64,000 nt of DNA. Origin: Marivita sp965656765 (GTDB lineage Bacteria; Pseudomonadota; Alphaproteobacteria; Rhodobacterales; Rhodobacteraceae). Below the pieces are notes generated by a model. It was given only the letters and a program-made list of their open reading frames with translations, had not been told where the DNA came from and did no database searches. The number at the start of each line of letters is the position of its first letter. The first letter of the stretch is position 1. The translations under genes were made by a program, and so were the position numbers. Shown here one piece after another: positions 15,844 through 24,605 of the stretch. The stretch is taken from the NCBI RefSeq assembly GCF_965656765.1, contig NZ_CBFHLV010000013.1:1-64000 (forward strand), given 5' to 3'.

Positions 15844-17009
15844 TCTCGGTCTCAGAGGCGCTCGATCAGCTCTTTACCCTTGCGCGTCCGCTCGGGCTGG
15901 AAACCGTGCCGCTCTTGCAGGCGCATGGGCTGGTATTGGCCCGAGATGTTGCCGCGACACGCAACCAACCGCCGTTCGATGGGTCTGCGATGGATGGGTA
16001 CGCGGTGACCCACGTTGCACCTGGCCTACGGTTGCATGTGATCGGTGAAGCCGCGGCCGGACATAGATTTGACCAAACGGTAAAAAATGGAGAAGCGGTT
16101 CGGATTTTCACCGGGGCGCCAATCCCCGATGGAGCGAAAGCCGTTGTTATTCAAGAGGATGTCATCCGCGACGGTGATTGGATCACTATCGGAGACACCC
16201 CAGAGGCCAATACTCATATTCGCACGGCTGGTGGCGATTTTCGTGTTGGGGATACTGTCAGTGCCGGCCGCGTGATCGGGCCCAATGACATTGCGCTGAT
16301 TGCATCAATGAACATTGGCGACGTGCCTGTTTCGCGACGCCCGATCGTTGCGCTGATTTCGACTGGGGACGAACTGGTCATGCCGGGCGAGACCCCCGGC
16401 CCCGACCAGATCATCGCGTCGAACACAATGGGCCTGCACGCGCTGATGCGCGATTTGGGGGCAGAGCCACGTTTGTTGCCGATTGCGCGCGACAATGAAG
16501 CGTCATTGCGCACTGCGTTTGATCTGGCGCGCGGAGCCGATCTGATCGTGACGATTGGCGGTGCGTCAGTTGGGGACCATGATGTTGTGGCAAATCTGGC
16601 GCCGCAGCTTGGATTTGAACAAAGTTTTTACAAAGTCGCCATGCGCCCCGGCAAGCCGTTGATGGCAGGGCGTTTTGGCAAGGCGATGATGATTGGCCTG
16701 CCGGGCAATCCCGTGTCGGCGATGGTCTGCGGGCATGTCTTTGTCGCCCCTGTTGTCCGCGCGATGCTGGGGCTGCCTGCAACGCCCGCGCCGCGCAAAA
16801 CGGCCCCCTTGGCACAGGACCTGCCAGCCAATGGACCCCGCGAACATTACATGCGTGCCCGGTTCAAGGGCGGTGATCTCGTGGCATTCGGTTCACAGGA
16901 TAGCTCATTGCTGAGCATTCTGGGCGAAGCCGACGCACTGATTGTTCGACCTCCCAAAGATGGCCCGCGCCCGGCTGGTGACATCGTAGAGTACATGCCC
17001 ATTCGTTGA
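15840..17009 (+). CDS. moeA: Molybdopterin molybdotransferase (389 aa)
   Basis: Inserts molybdate into adenylated molybdopterin. Typical motifs are QPPFDGSAMDGYAV, IFTGAPIPDGAKAVV, ALISTGDEL, TIGGASVGDHDVV, RPGKPLMAGRFGKAMMIGLPGNPVSAMV, and a C-terminal MoeA domain IV ending at DGPRPAGDIVEYMPI. Translationally coupled to moaC. lexA follows after an 86-nt spacer with its own promoter. Confidence 0.96.
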   Translation: MISVSEALDQLFTLARPLGLETVPLLQAHGLVLARDVAATRNQPPFDGSAMDGYAVTHVAPGLRLHVIGEAAAGHRFDQTVKNGEAVRIFTGAPIPDGAKAVVIQEDVIRDGDWITIGDTPEANTHIRTAGGDFRVGDTVSAGRVIGPNDIALIASMNIGDVPVSRRPIVALISTGDELVMPGETPGPDQIIASNTMGLHALMRDLGAEPRLLPIARDNEASLRTAFDLARGADLIVTIGGASVGDHDVVANLAPQLGFEQSFYKVAMRPGKPLMAGRFGKAMMIGLPGNPVSAMVCGHVFVAPVVRAMLGLPATPAPRKTAPLAQDLPANGPREHYMRARFKGGDLVAFGSQDSSLLSILGEADALIVRPPKDGPRPAGDIVEYMPIR

Positions 17010-17033
17010 ATATTCGCTGGCGATCACTGATTC

Positions 17034-17062
17034 TTGACACAAAACAAGAACAACAGTAGAAC
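17034..17062 (+). promoter_or_regulatory. lexA promoter with overlapping LexA box
   Basis: -35 TTGACA (17034-17039), 17-nt spacer, -10-like TAGAAC (17057-17062). GAAC-AACAGTA-GAAC at 17048-17062 (GTTC-N7-GTTC on the other strand) is an exact alphaproteobacterial LexA operator and covers the -10. This fits autorepression of lexA. Confidence 0.8.
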
Positions 17063-17095
17063 AAACGGTGAGGATCATGCGAGCGGAGGCATAAA

Positions 17096-17794
17096 ATGCT
17101 GACCAAGAAACAACTCGACCTGCTGGACTTCATCAGCAAACGCGTGGCACGGGATGGTGTGCCGCCAAGCTTTGACGAAATGAAAGAGGCATTGGATCTG
17201 CGGTCCAAATCAGGAATTCACCGCCTGATCACTGCCTTGGAGGAACGTGGGTTCATTCGGCGCTTGGCCCATCGGGCGCGCGCGATTGAGATCGTGAAAC
17301 TGCCCGACACCTTGGCCGCCAAGCAACCCGGTTTTACCCCGCAGGTGATAGATGGCGATTTGCCTGATATGCCAGCGCCCGCCAATGCAATGCCAATTGA
17401 AACAGTTGATGCACTGGATCTCCCCTTGATGGGGCGCATCGCGGCAGGTGTTCCGATTGAATCAATCAATGATGTGCCACCTACCATTGCGGTTCCGGGT
17501 GCCATGTTATCTGGTAGTGGCAAGCACTATGCGCTTGAAGTCAAAGGCGATTCGATGATCGAAGCCGGGATCAATGACGGCGATGTCGTGGTGATCCGAG
17601 AGACTGCTTCGGCTGACAATGGAGATATCGTTGTGGCACAGGTCGAAGGATATGAAGCAACGCTCAAGCGCTACAAGCGTAAGGGCGAGAGCATCATACT
17701 GGAAGCCGCTAACCCGGCCTATGAACCGCGCATCCTGCCTGTCGGAGCGGTCAAGGTGCAGGGTCGTCTGGTCGGTTTGATCCGCACTTACTGA
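17096..17794 (+). CDS. lexA: LexA SOS repressor (232 aa)
   Basis: Represses DNA-damage genes and self-cleaves with RecA filaments. Residues 1-65 form a winged helix-turn-helix (MLTKKQLDLLDFISKR, PSFDEMKEALDL, SGIHRLITALEERGFIRRL). The cleavage site is Ala-Gly in MGRIAAGVPIES. The catalytic Ser is in KGDSMIEAGINDGD and Lys in YEATLKRYKR. A longer linker than in E. coli is usual for alphaproteobacteria. A matching operator lies in its promoter. Its 3' end overlaps convergent comEC by 7 nt. Confidence 0.97.
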   Translation: MLTKKQLDLLDFISKRVARDGVPPSFDEMKEALDLRSKSGIHRLITALEERGFIRRLAHRARAIEIVKLPDTLAAKQPGFTPQVIDGDLPDMPAPANAMPIETVDALDLPLMGRIAAGVPIESINDVPPTIAVPGAMLSGSGKHYALEVKGDSMIEAGINDGDVVVIRETASADNGDIVVAQVEGYEATLKRYKRKGESIILEAANPAYEPRILPVGAVKVQGRLVGLIRTY

Positions 17795-19818
17795 GCCGTA
17801 CGGACGGATTTGTTGTTCCAAAGGCGCGCGCCGGACCGGTCGCGCGCCTTTTCTATGTGCCAAGTTCCAGTTTCTCCCTGCGTGACAGCCAAGCTCCCCC
17901 AACCTTTGAGAGCAGCAGCATCAAGCACTGTGCAGTTTTCAGCATTCAGGCTGTCTGGCAATTCTGTATCTGCGATGACAAGCGCGCCTTTGGTGCAACC
18001 CTCAAAAGCGGCAGCGTTCCGTTTGCCGTGGATGTGGCGAATTGGGCTAGGATTGGCGTCCCACAATGCAGCGGCTGAGGGTTGATCCAAACCCTGCCCG
18101 TCGTTTTCAAGCCAGACCCCTGCGACAAATCCAGACCCTTTGGCACGCGAAACGGCCCGCCCCTGATCGGTCATTACGCCGACTAAGACACCGCCTTCGG
18201 CCACGAGAATAGACGGACGTTCGGCCATGGACCACAGCACCACTGCGATCAAAACTGGCGCAAGGCCAAGCCATCGGAGTGCGCCCTGCCATAGTACAAT
18301 AAAGAGACATCCAAGCGCGATAAGCGGAAGAACGACCGGGGCTGGCGTCATCACGGGGCGCACCGCAGCTGACCAGTCGGCCATGGATTGCGCGACCACC
18401 AAAATCCAATCAAGCCCAAAGCCCATAAGTGTCAGTCCTACGGCTTCTAAGCCGAAGGGCATAAGCAGGATGCCCAACACGGCTGCTGGGATGACCAGAA
18501 GGCCCATCAACGGCACTGTGGCAAGGTTCGCGATCAGGCCGAATTGGGCGATTTGGTTGAAGTGCGCCATGGCAAAGGGCGCGGTGGCGGCCCCGGCGAC
18601 AGCGGAAGAAAGAACCACGGAAGCCACCCCGCGCAAGATGCGATAGCGCGGCAGATCATGGGGGCTGTCGCGTAGGGCACTGAAGATTGCGACCAAGGCA
18701 GTGGTGGCAGCAAAGGACATCTGGAAACCCGGCCCCATCAGTGCCTCGGGTCGCAACACCAACACAATCAGGGCGGCTAATGCGACGGCGCGCAACGATA
18801 TCGCACGACGGTCGACCATGACCGCCATCAACATCACCGCCACCATGACAAAGGCGCGTTCGGTGGCAACGTTTCCCCCTGACAGAGCAAGGTAAATGGC
18901 CGCGACGATCAACGCGCTACCGGCGGCTATTTTCTTGATTGGCCAGCGCAGACCGACCGGGGTGAGCAACAGACCAAGGCGTAGACTGGCAAAGACAAAC
19001 GCGCTGACCAGCCCCATATGCAGGCCAGAAATTGCGAGCAGATGCGCAAGGTTCGTATCGCGCAAGGCTTGCAAAATGGGCTGCGGGATAGCACTTCGGT
19101 CACCGGTGATGATCGCGGTCGCAAAGGCTCCAGTATCGCCGGGCAGCGCGGCTTGAACGCGGGCCGAGATCGCCATGCGGGTTTGAAAAACAAAGCGATC
19201 ATGCCCCGCCTTTTCCCACAGAACCAGCGGCACACGTGTATAGCCAACGGCGCCCAGGCGCAGGAACCATGCGTGGCGGCGGAAATCGAATCCTCCAGGT
19301 TCTACCGCGCCACCCGGCGGGCCTAGATGGGCGGTGGTCATGATGGTCATGCCCGGCTTTGGCGTCAGACTTCGAGTTTTGATGTGTAGTGATAGTCGCA
19401 CGCGGGTCGGCGTTTCGTGTAATGGCACATTGGTGAGCCATACGCGATCCAACGTGATGCGCAGCGCGTCAGAGGCCGAGCGGTCAATGGCGACGACCCT
19501 GCCCGTCACGGGACCGTAATAGCGCCAGTCGATCACTGGTCCGGCCACCAAATGTGCCCGTGTCCCGGCAAGGGCCAGCCCCAGGGCCACCATCGCCACA
19601 GCACAGATCAGCGGTGCAAAGGCGGAGATGCTGCGCAAGTGCCAAAAGAGCAGCAAAAGACCCATCCCAGCGCAGCCTGCCAACGCGTCCCACGCGGGTT
19701 CAGACCGCAGCATGAAATAGATGCCAATGCCGATCCCTAGGAACACCGGCACAAATGGAAAAAGTGTTCCGCGCTGTGCCAAGAACATGTTCGGGACCAC
19801 CGACCAGACCCGCGCCAT
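17788..19818 (-). CDS. comEC: ComEC/Rec2 family competence-related membrane protein (676 aa)
   Basis: Polytopic inner-membrane protein proposed to pass DNA strands during natural transformation. Several N-terminal helices, a DUF4131-like segment with GRVVAIDRSASDALRITL, the ComEC core IITGDRSAIPQPILQALRDTNLAHLLAISGLHMGL, and repeated helices to residue ~540. The C-terminal ~140 residues are soluble but lack an intact metallo-beta-lactamase HxHxDH motif. In Rhodobacterales ComEC homologues are also needed for GTA DNA uptake (family knowledge), which fits the lysis pair at 26.7-27.8 kb. The lexA terminator lies inside its 3' coding end. Confidence 0.9.
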   Translation of the reverse strand: MARVWSVVPNMFLAQRGTLFPFVPVFLGIGIGIYFMLRSEPAWDALAGCAGMGLLLLFWHLRSISAFAPLICAVAMVALGLALAGTRAHLVAGPVIDWRYYGPVTGRVVAIDRSASDALRITLDRVWLTNVPLHETPTRVRLSLHIKTRSLTPKPGMTIMTTAHLGPPGGAVEPGGFDFRRHAWFLRLGAVGYTRVPLVLWEKAGHDRFVFQTRMAISARVQAALPGDTGAFATAIITGDRSAIPQPILQALRDTNLAHLLAISGLHMGLVSAFVFASLRLGLLLTPVGLRWPIKKIAAGSALIVAAIYLALSGGNVATERAFVMVAVMLMAVMVDRRAISLRAVALAALIVLVLRPEALMGPGFQMSFAATTALVAIFSALRDSPHDLPRYRILRGVASVVLSSAVAGAATAPFAMAHFNQIAQFGLIANLATVPLMGLLVIPAAVLGILLMPFGLEAVGLTLMGFGLDWILVVAQSMADWSAAVRPVMTPAPVVLPLIALGCLFIVLWQGALRWLGLAPVLIAVVLWSMAERPSILVAEGGVLVGVMTDQGRAVSRAKGSGFVAGVWLENDGQGLDQPSAAALWDANPSPIRHIHGKRNAAAFEGCTKGALVIADTELPDSLNAENCTVLDAAALKGWGSLAVTQGETGTWHIEKARDRSGARLWNNKSVRTAQ
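17821..17852 (+). terminator. lexA terminator embedded in comEC
   Basis: AAGGCGCGCG (17821-17830) pairs with CGCGCGCCTT (17841-17850), followed by TTCT, with a GC-rich loop. It lies 27 nt past the lexA stop but inside the last codons of comEC on the opposite strand. Confidence 0.7.
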
Positions 19819-19887
19819 ACTTGCCCCCGTGGATGGTGCTGGTTAAGAGAGCCCTAAGTTACTCCCTAGACAGTTATCGAAAGGTAA

Positions 19888-21309
19888 ATGCGCCCAATGT
19901 CCGGCCAGATCGTCACCCGTTTCGCCCCCTCACCTACCGGCTACCTGCATATCGGCGGGGCGCGCACGGCGCTGTTCAATTGGCTTTATGCGCGAGGCCG
20001 TGGCGGGAAATTCTTGCTCCGGATCGAAGACACAGACCGCGCACGGTCCACCCCAGAAGCGACAGCGGCGATTCTCAAGGGAATGGAATGGCTGGGTCTT
20101 GACCATGACGGCGAGGTGGTAAGCCAAGCGGCTGGAGCGGACCGCCATGCCGAAGTGGCGCATGAGCTTTTGGCCAAAGGCGCTGCATATAAGTGCTTTT
20201 CGACCCAAGAAGAGATTGAGACATTTCGTGAGGCCGCCCGCTCCGAGGGGAAATCAACCCTGTTCCAGAGCCCGTGGCGCGATGCTGCGCCAAGCACACA
20301 TCCTGACACCCCGTTCGTTGTCCGCCTCCGAACGGCGCAAGAGGGCACCACGGTGATCCATGATGAGGTGCAGGGCAAAGTGACCATCCGCAACGATCAG
20401 TTGGATGACATGGTTCTGTTACGCTCGGACGGCACACCGGTGTATATGCTGGCTGTTGTAGTCGATGACCATGATATGGGCGTGACCCATGTGATCCGGG
20501 GGGATGACCACCTCAACAATGCCGCGCGGCAGATGGGCATCTACACCGCCATGGGCTGGGATGTGCCGGTCTGGGCGCATATTCCGCTGATCCATGGGCC
20601 TGATGGCAAGAAACTGTCGAAACGCCATGGGGCGCTGGGAGTCGATGAATACCAGGTTATGGGATATCCGGCGGCGGGCATGCGGAATTACCTTGCACGA
20701 CTGGGGTGGAGCCACGGTGATGACGAATTCTTTACCGATGAACAGGCAAAAGAGTGGTTTGACCTGAACGGCATTGGCAAGTCACCGGCGCGGTTCGATT
20801 TCAAGAAACTCGACAATCTGAGCGGTCAGCACATTGCCGTGGCAGAGGATGCTGCACTGCTGCATGAATTACAGGCATATCTGAGTGCGGCTGGACACTC
20901 TGCCCTTACGGAAACGCAAGCTGACGGGATGGGCCGTGCGATGTATTGCCTCAAGGAGCGCGCGCGCACCTTCCCAGAACTCATTGAAAAGGGACAATTT
21001 GTTATGGCAAGCCGCCCAATTGACCCGGATGAGAAAGCGGCCAAACACCTGGATGCGGTATCCCGTGGTATACTGAAATCGTTGACGCCGCACTTGCAAA
21101 ATGCTAGCTGGACGCGCGACGAGCTTGAAGCCGTCACATCCCAATTTGCGGAAGAGCAAGGGACCAAATTCGGCAAACTGGCGGGCCCGATGCGGGCAGC
21201 GCTTGCAGGCCGGGCCGTGACGCCGAGTGTGTTCGATATGATGCTGGTTCTGGGGCGCGATGAAACCGTTGCCCGCCTGACAGAAGCAGCCGCCGCAGGA
21301 AACGACTGA
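19888..21309 (+). CDS. gltX: Glutamyl-tRNA synthetase (473 aa)
   Basis: Charges tRNA-Glu. Class I signatures: FAPSPTGYLHIGGARTALFNWLYAR (HIGH variant) and KKLSKRHGALGV (KMSKS variant). Full length with anticodon-binding C-terminal domain. ATG 19897 (MSGQIVTRF) is an alternative start. Rhodobacterales often carry two gltX copies, so this may be one of two; that cannot be judged here. Divergent from comEC and followed by gltA on the same strand. Confidence 0.95.
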   Translation: MRPMSGQIVTRFAPSPTGYLHIGGARTALFNWLYARGRGGKFLLRIEDTDRARSTPEATAAILKGMEWLGLDHDGEVVSQAAGADRHAEVAHELLAKGAAYKCFSTQEEIETFREAARSEGKSTLFQSPWRDAAPSTHPDTPFVVRLRTAQEGTTVIHDEVQGKVTIRNDQLDDMVLLRSDGTPVYMLAVVVDDHDMGVTHVIRGDDHLNNAARQMGIYTAMGWDVPVWAHIPLIHGPDGKKLSKRHGALGVDEYQVMGYPAAGMRNYLARLGWSHGDDEFFTDEQAKEWFDLNGIGKSPARFDFKKLDNLSGQHIAVAEDAALLHELQAYLSAAGHSALTETQADGMGRAMYCLKERARTFPELIEKGQFVMASRPIDPDEKAAKHLDAVSRGILKSLTPHLQNASWTRDELEAVTSQFAEEQGTKFGKLAGPMRAALAGRAVTPSVFDMMLVLGRDETVARLTEAAAAGND

Positions 21310-21391
21310 CGCCATTCCGGTGTCGCCTCCTAAGGCTTGCAATAGCTGGCTCTGGACCTTCGTTCAGGGCGTTGAGACGAAGGGACCACGA

Positions 21392-22687
21392 ATGTCTGAC
21401 ACCTCTAAGAACGCGACATTGACCATTGGTGACAATACCTATGATTTGCCGATCTACACGCCCACTGCCGGGCCTGACGTGATCGACATTCGCAAACTCT
21501 ATGCCCAGGCGGGCGTGTTCACTTACGACCCCGGTTTTACGTCGACCGCCGCCTGCGACAGCACCATCACCTTTATCGATGGTGACAAGGGCGAATTGTT
21601 GCACCGTGGATATCCGATCGATCAGCTCGCGGAAAAATCGCATTACCTGGAAGTGTGTTTCCTTCTGCTCTACGGCTACCTGCCCGAGGCAGCAGAGCTT
21701 GAGCGTTTCGAAAGAACGATCACACAGCACACGATGATCCACGAACAGATGCATAACTTCTTCCGCGGCTTCCGCCGCGACGCGCATCCGATGGCGATCA
21801 TGGTGGGCGCGGTTGGCGCGATGGCGGCCTTCTACCACGACAGCACCGACATCACCAATGAGCGCGAGCGCGAGATCGCAACACATCGCTTGATCGCCAA
21901 GGTGCCAACTATTGCGGCGATGGCCTATAAGTATTCGGTCGGGCAGCCCTTCGTCTATCCGCGTAACGATCTCGATTACGCAGCGAACTTCCTGCACATG
22001 TGCTTTGCTGTCCCAGCCGAAGAATACCAGGTTGATCCGATCCTTGCGCGCGCGATGGACCGTATTTTTACCCTACATGCCGATCACGAACAGAACGCGT
22101 CAACATCGACCGTACGTTTGGCATCTTCGTCAGGTGCCAACCCGTTCGCTTGTATTGCCGCCGGTATCGCCTGCCTCTGGGGCCCGGCGCATGGTGGTGC
22201 GAACCAGGCGTGCCTCGAGATGCTCAAGGAGATCGGCACACCCGATCGCATTCCAGAATACATCGCCCGCGCCAAGGACAAGAATGATCCGTTCCGCCTT
22301 ATGGGCTTTGGTCATCGCGTGTATAAAAACTTTGACCCCCGCGCGACCGTGATGAAACAGTCCGCAGACGAAGTGCTGGACCTGCTGGGCGTTGAAAATA
22401 ATCCGATCCTTGCGACCGCTAAGGAACTGGAAAAGGCTGCTCTTGCCGATCCCTATTTCGCGGAAAAAAAGCTGTTCCCGAACGTGGATTTCTATTCCGG
22501 CATCATTCTTGAAGCCATGGGTTTTCCGACATCCATGTTCACACCCATCTTTGCATTGAGCCGGACCGTTGGCTGGATTTCCCAGTGGAAAGAACAGCTG
22601 GCTGATCCGCAGATGAAAATTGGTCGCCCTCGCCAGCTGTATCAGGGTGATACAGCGCGAGATTACGTCGATATCGAGAAACGCTAA
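21392..22687 (+). CDS. gltA: Citrate synthase (431 aa)
   Basis: Condenses acetyl-CoA and oxaloacetate at the entry to the TCA cycle. Hexameric Gram-negative type: YDPGFTSTAACDSTITFIDGDKGELLHRGYPI, DHEQNASTSTVRLASSSGANPFACIAAGIACLWGPAHGGANQ (active-site His) and LMGFGHRVYKNFDPRA (His, Arg). ATG 21392 follows GAAGGGA. Terminator immediately downstream. Confidence 0.97.
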   Translation: MSDTSKNATLTIGDNTYDLPIYTPTAGPDVIDIRKLYAQAGVFTYDPGFTSTAACDSTITFIDGDKGELLHRGYPIDQLAEKSHYLEVCFLLLYGYLPEAAELERFERTITQHTMIHEQMHNFFRGFRRDAHPMAIMVGAVGAMAAFYHDSTDITNEREREIATHRLIAKVPTIAAMAYKYSVGQPFVYPRNDLDYAANFLHMCFAVPAEEYQVDPILARAMDRIFTLHADHEQNASTSTVRLASSSGANPFACIAAGIACLWGPAHGGANQACLEMLKEIGTPDRIPEYIARAKDKNDPFRLMGFGHRVYKNFDPRATVMKQSADEVLDLLGVENNPILATAKELEKAALADPYFAEKKLFPNVDFYSGIILEAMGFPTSMFTPIFALSRTVGWISQWKEQLADPQMKIGRPRQLYQGDTARDYVDIEKR

Positions 22688-22696
22688 GACTCAAGG

Positions 22697-22723
22697 AAAG
22701 GTCGCCTTCGGGCGGCCTTTTTA
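22697..22723 (+). terminator. gltA intrinsic terminator
   Basis: AAAGGTCGCC TTCG GGCGGCCTTTTT: a near-perfect GC stem closed by a TTCG-type loop and followed by five T. The next ATG (22727) lies only 4 nt beyond the T-run. Confidence 0.85.
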
Positions 22724-22726
22724 CAT

Positions 22727-23236
22727 ATGGCTCAATTGGTGACAAAACGGTTGGTGTTGCGGAAGGCCCGGGTCGAGGATCTCGATGATCTGCATGCCGT
22801 ATACAGCGACCCGCAGGTGATGCGGTATTGGTCAACACCGCCACATGACGACGTCGCCCAAACACGCCGAAACCTAACCCGATTAATCGCGTCGTCAGAC
22901 CCGGTGGTGACCTACTTTGTAATCGAATGTGGTGGGCGTGCTGTCGGCTGTGCAGGCGTGCATATGGGCGATGAGATTGGGTTTCTGTTGCGTTCTGATC
23001 ACTGGCAACAAGGGCTGATGTCCGAAGCACTTGGCGCGCTGATCCCTTATTTCTTTGAAGACCTGCGATATCTGCAATTGACGGCAGATGCCGATCCTAT
23101 GAACGCAGCCTCTGTCGCCACATTGCGCGCTGCCGGTTTTGTACAGACCGGCGAAGCAAAGAACACCTATTGTGTCGATGGGGTGTGGACCGATAGCGTC
23201 TACTTCACGCTTAAGCCGGACACCCGCGCAGCCTAG
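22727..23236 (+). CDS. GNAT family N-acetyltransferase, RimJ/RimL-like (169 aa)
   Basis: N-terminal LVTKRLVLRKARVEDLDDLHAVYSDPQVMRYW, HMGDEIGFLLRSDHWQQGLMSEALGALIPYFF (acetyl-CoA binding region) and NAASVATLRAAGFVQTGEAKNTY are typical of the RimJ/RimL-type GNAT group, which acetylates protein N-termini or small amines. Target not predictable. The start sits just past the gltA terminator with no clear ribosome-binding site, so expression may come from a transcript reading through, or a leaderless one. Confidence 0.85.
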   Translation: MAQLVTKRLVLRKARVEDLDDLHAVYSDPQVMRYWSTPPHDDVAQTRRNLTRLIASSDPVVTYFVIECGGRAVGCAGVHMGDEIGFLLRSDHWQQGLMSEALGALIPYFFEDLRYLQLTADADPMNAASVATLRAAGFVQTGEAKNTYCVDGVWTDSVYFTLKPDTRAA

Positions 23237-23237
23237 G

Positions 23238-24014
23238 TCAGCGTCCTTCGTACTGCGCCGGACGCTTTTCGAGAAACGCAACCACGCCTTCTTTGAAATC
23301 ACGTGTTTTACCGCATTGACCCTGAAGTTTGGCCTCAAGTGCCAATTGATCTTCGAGGTCATTATCAAACGACCCACGAATGGATTGTTTCACGCGCTGG
23401 TAAGCCGCAGTTGGCCCTTTGGCGAGATGCATCGCACGGGATTTCCAATGATCCGCAAAGCTGGCATCTGACACGGCTTCCCAGATCATTCCCCAATCAT
23501 CGGCTTGTCGAGCTGTGATCTTGTCTGCGAACAAAGCCGCGCCCATTGCCTTGGCCAGCCCCATCTGGCGTGGCAGGTAATATGTGCCGCCCGCGTCCGG
23601 GATCAGTCCGATCCGCGTGAAAGCCTGCAGAAAGAACGCGGATTCGGTTGCGATGACCACGTCCGCTGCCAACGCGAGGTTGGCCCCTGCCCCCGCAGCG
23701 GCGCCGTTTACCGCGGTGATGGTCGGCACCGGGCAATCATAAATTGCACGCAGCATCGGCACGTATTCGTCACGCAGCGTGCGTTCGAGATCGAGGTTCG
23801 CCGCGTTGGCCCGATCGCCCAAGTCCTGACCCGAACAGAACGACCTGCCCGCACCAGTCAGCACCACAACACGCGCCGATTTCCCGCCCTCGAGCACGGC
23901 ATCCGTGATTTCGGCCCGCATCTGTGTGTTGAGCGCGTTCATCACGTCTGGACGGTTCAAGGTGACCGTTGCGATGTCGTCAGTGATGTCAAAGGTGATG
24001 GTGTCGTAGTTCAT
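23238..24014 (-). CDS. Enoyl-CoA hydratase/isomerase family protein, PaaG-like (258 aa)
   Basis: Crotonase fold: VTLNRPDVMNALNTQM, TGAGRSFCSGQDLGDRA (oxyanion hole), VNGAAAGAGANLALAADVVIATESAFFLQAFTRIGLIPDAGGTYYLPRQMGLAKAMG. IGLIPDAGG followed by LPR resembles PaaG, the ring-epoxide isomerase of phenylacetate degradation, although the other paa genes are absent here. ATG 24014 gives the family N-terminus (MNYDTITFDI). It could equally be a general fatty-acid enoyl-CoA hydratase. Confidence 0.85.
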   Translation of the reverse strand: MNYDTITFDITDDIATVTLNRPDVMNALNTQMRAEITDAVLEGGKSARVVVLTGAGRSFCSGQDLGDRANAANLDLERTLRDEYVPMLRAIYDCPVPTITAVNGAAAGAGANLALAADVVIATESAFFLQAFTRIGLIPDAGGTYYLPRQMGLAKAMGAALFADKITARQADDWGMIWEAVSDASFADHWKSRAMHLAKGPTAAYQRVKQSIRGSFDNDLEDQLALEAKLQGQCGKTRDFKEGVVAFLEKRPAQYEGR

Positions 24015-24104
24015 GCGCCGGGCACTCCTGAAAGATGTTGGCCTCATCAAACACGGGATACACCGGTTTGGCAAAGGTCAACGCGGCGTCACTGACACCT
24101 ACGC

Positions 24105-24605
24105 TCAGCTATCTTTCAGAATTTCCTTTAGTCGCGCCTCTTCATCGGCGGAAAGCCCGGCTTCGGTTGGGGTTGTCGCAGTGGACCGACCGCGAACATA
24201 GGCAACACCCACGCCCAAAGCGAGCAGGAAAAGCGCCGGGCCTGACAGCCACAGGATCATGTTCCAGCCATCAGTGCGCGGCTTAAGCAGAACAAACTCA
24301 CCGTAGCGGGCAACAAGGTAATCCAAGACTTCTTCGTTGCTATCACCCTCGACCAAGCGTTCGCGCACCACAAGCCGTAACTCACGTGCAAGGTCTGCGT
24401 TGGATTCGTCGATGCTTTCGTTCTGGCATACGACGCAACGAAGGCCTTTGGACAATTCACGCGCACGATCCTCAAGCACTGGATCGTCAAGCACCTCGTC
24501 AGGCTGAACCGCATAGGCCGGCATCGCGAGTGGTGCTGCCAAAAATAGGCACAGGACCAGGGCCAATAGCTTGGAGCTGCGCCAGAGAGTCCGGAAGGCA
24601 TTCAT
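24105..24605 (-). CDS. ccmH: Cytochrome c maturation protein CcmH (166 aa)
   Basis: Reduces the apocytochrome c CxxCH thiols before haem ligation. A signal peptide/anchor (LALVLCLFLAAPLAMPAYA) precedes the CcmH domain with LRCVVCQNESIDESNADLARELR (redox Cys-x2-Cys). A C-terminal membrane helix (ILWLSGPALFLLALGVGVAYV) follows. Lacks the TPR-containing CcmI part, as expected where ccmI is separate. ATG 24605 overlaps the ccmF stop by 4 nt. Confidence 0.94.
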   Translation of the reverse strand: MNAFRTLWRSSKLLALVLCLFLAAPLAMPAYAVQPDEVLDDPVLEDRARELSKGLRCVVCQNESIDESNADLARELRLVVRERLVEGDSNEEVLDYLVARYGEFVLLKPRTDGWNMILWLSGPALFLLALGVGVAYVRGRSTATTPTEAGLSADEEARLKEILKDS

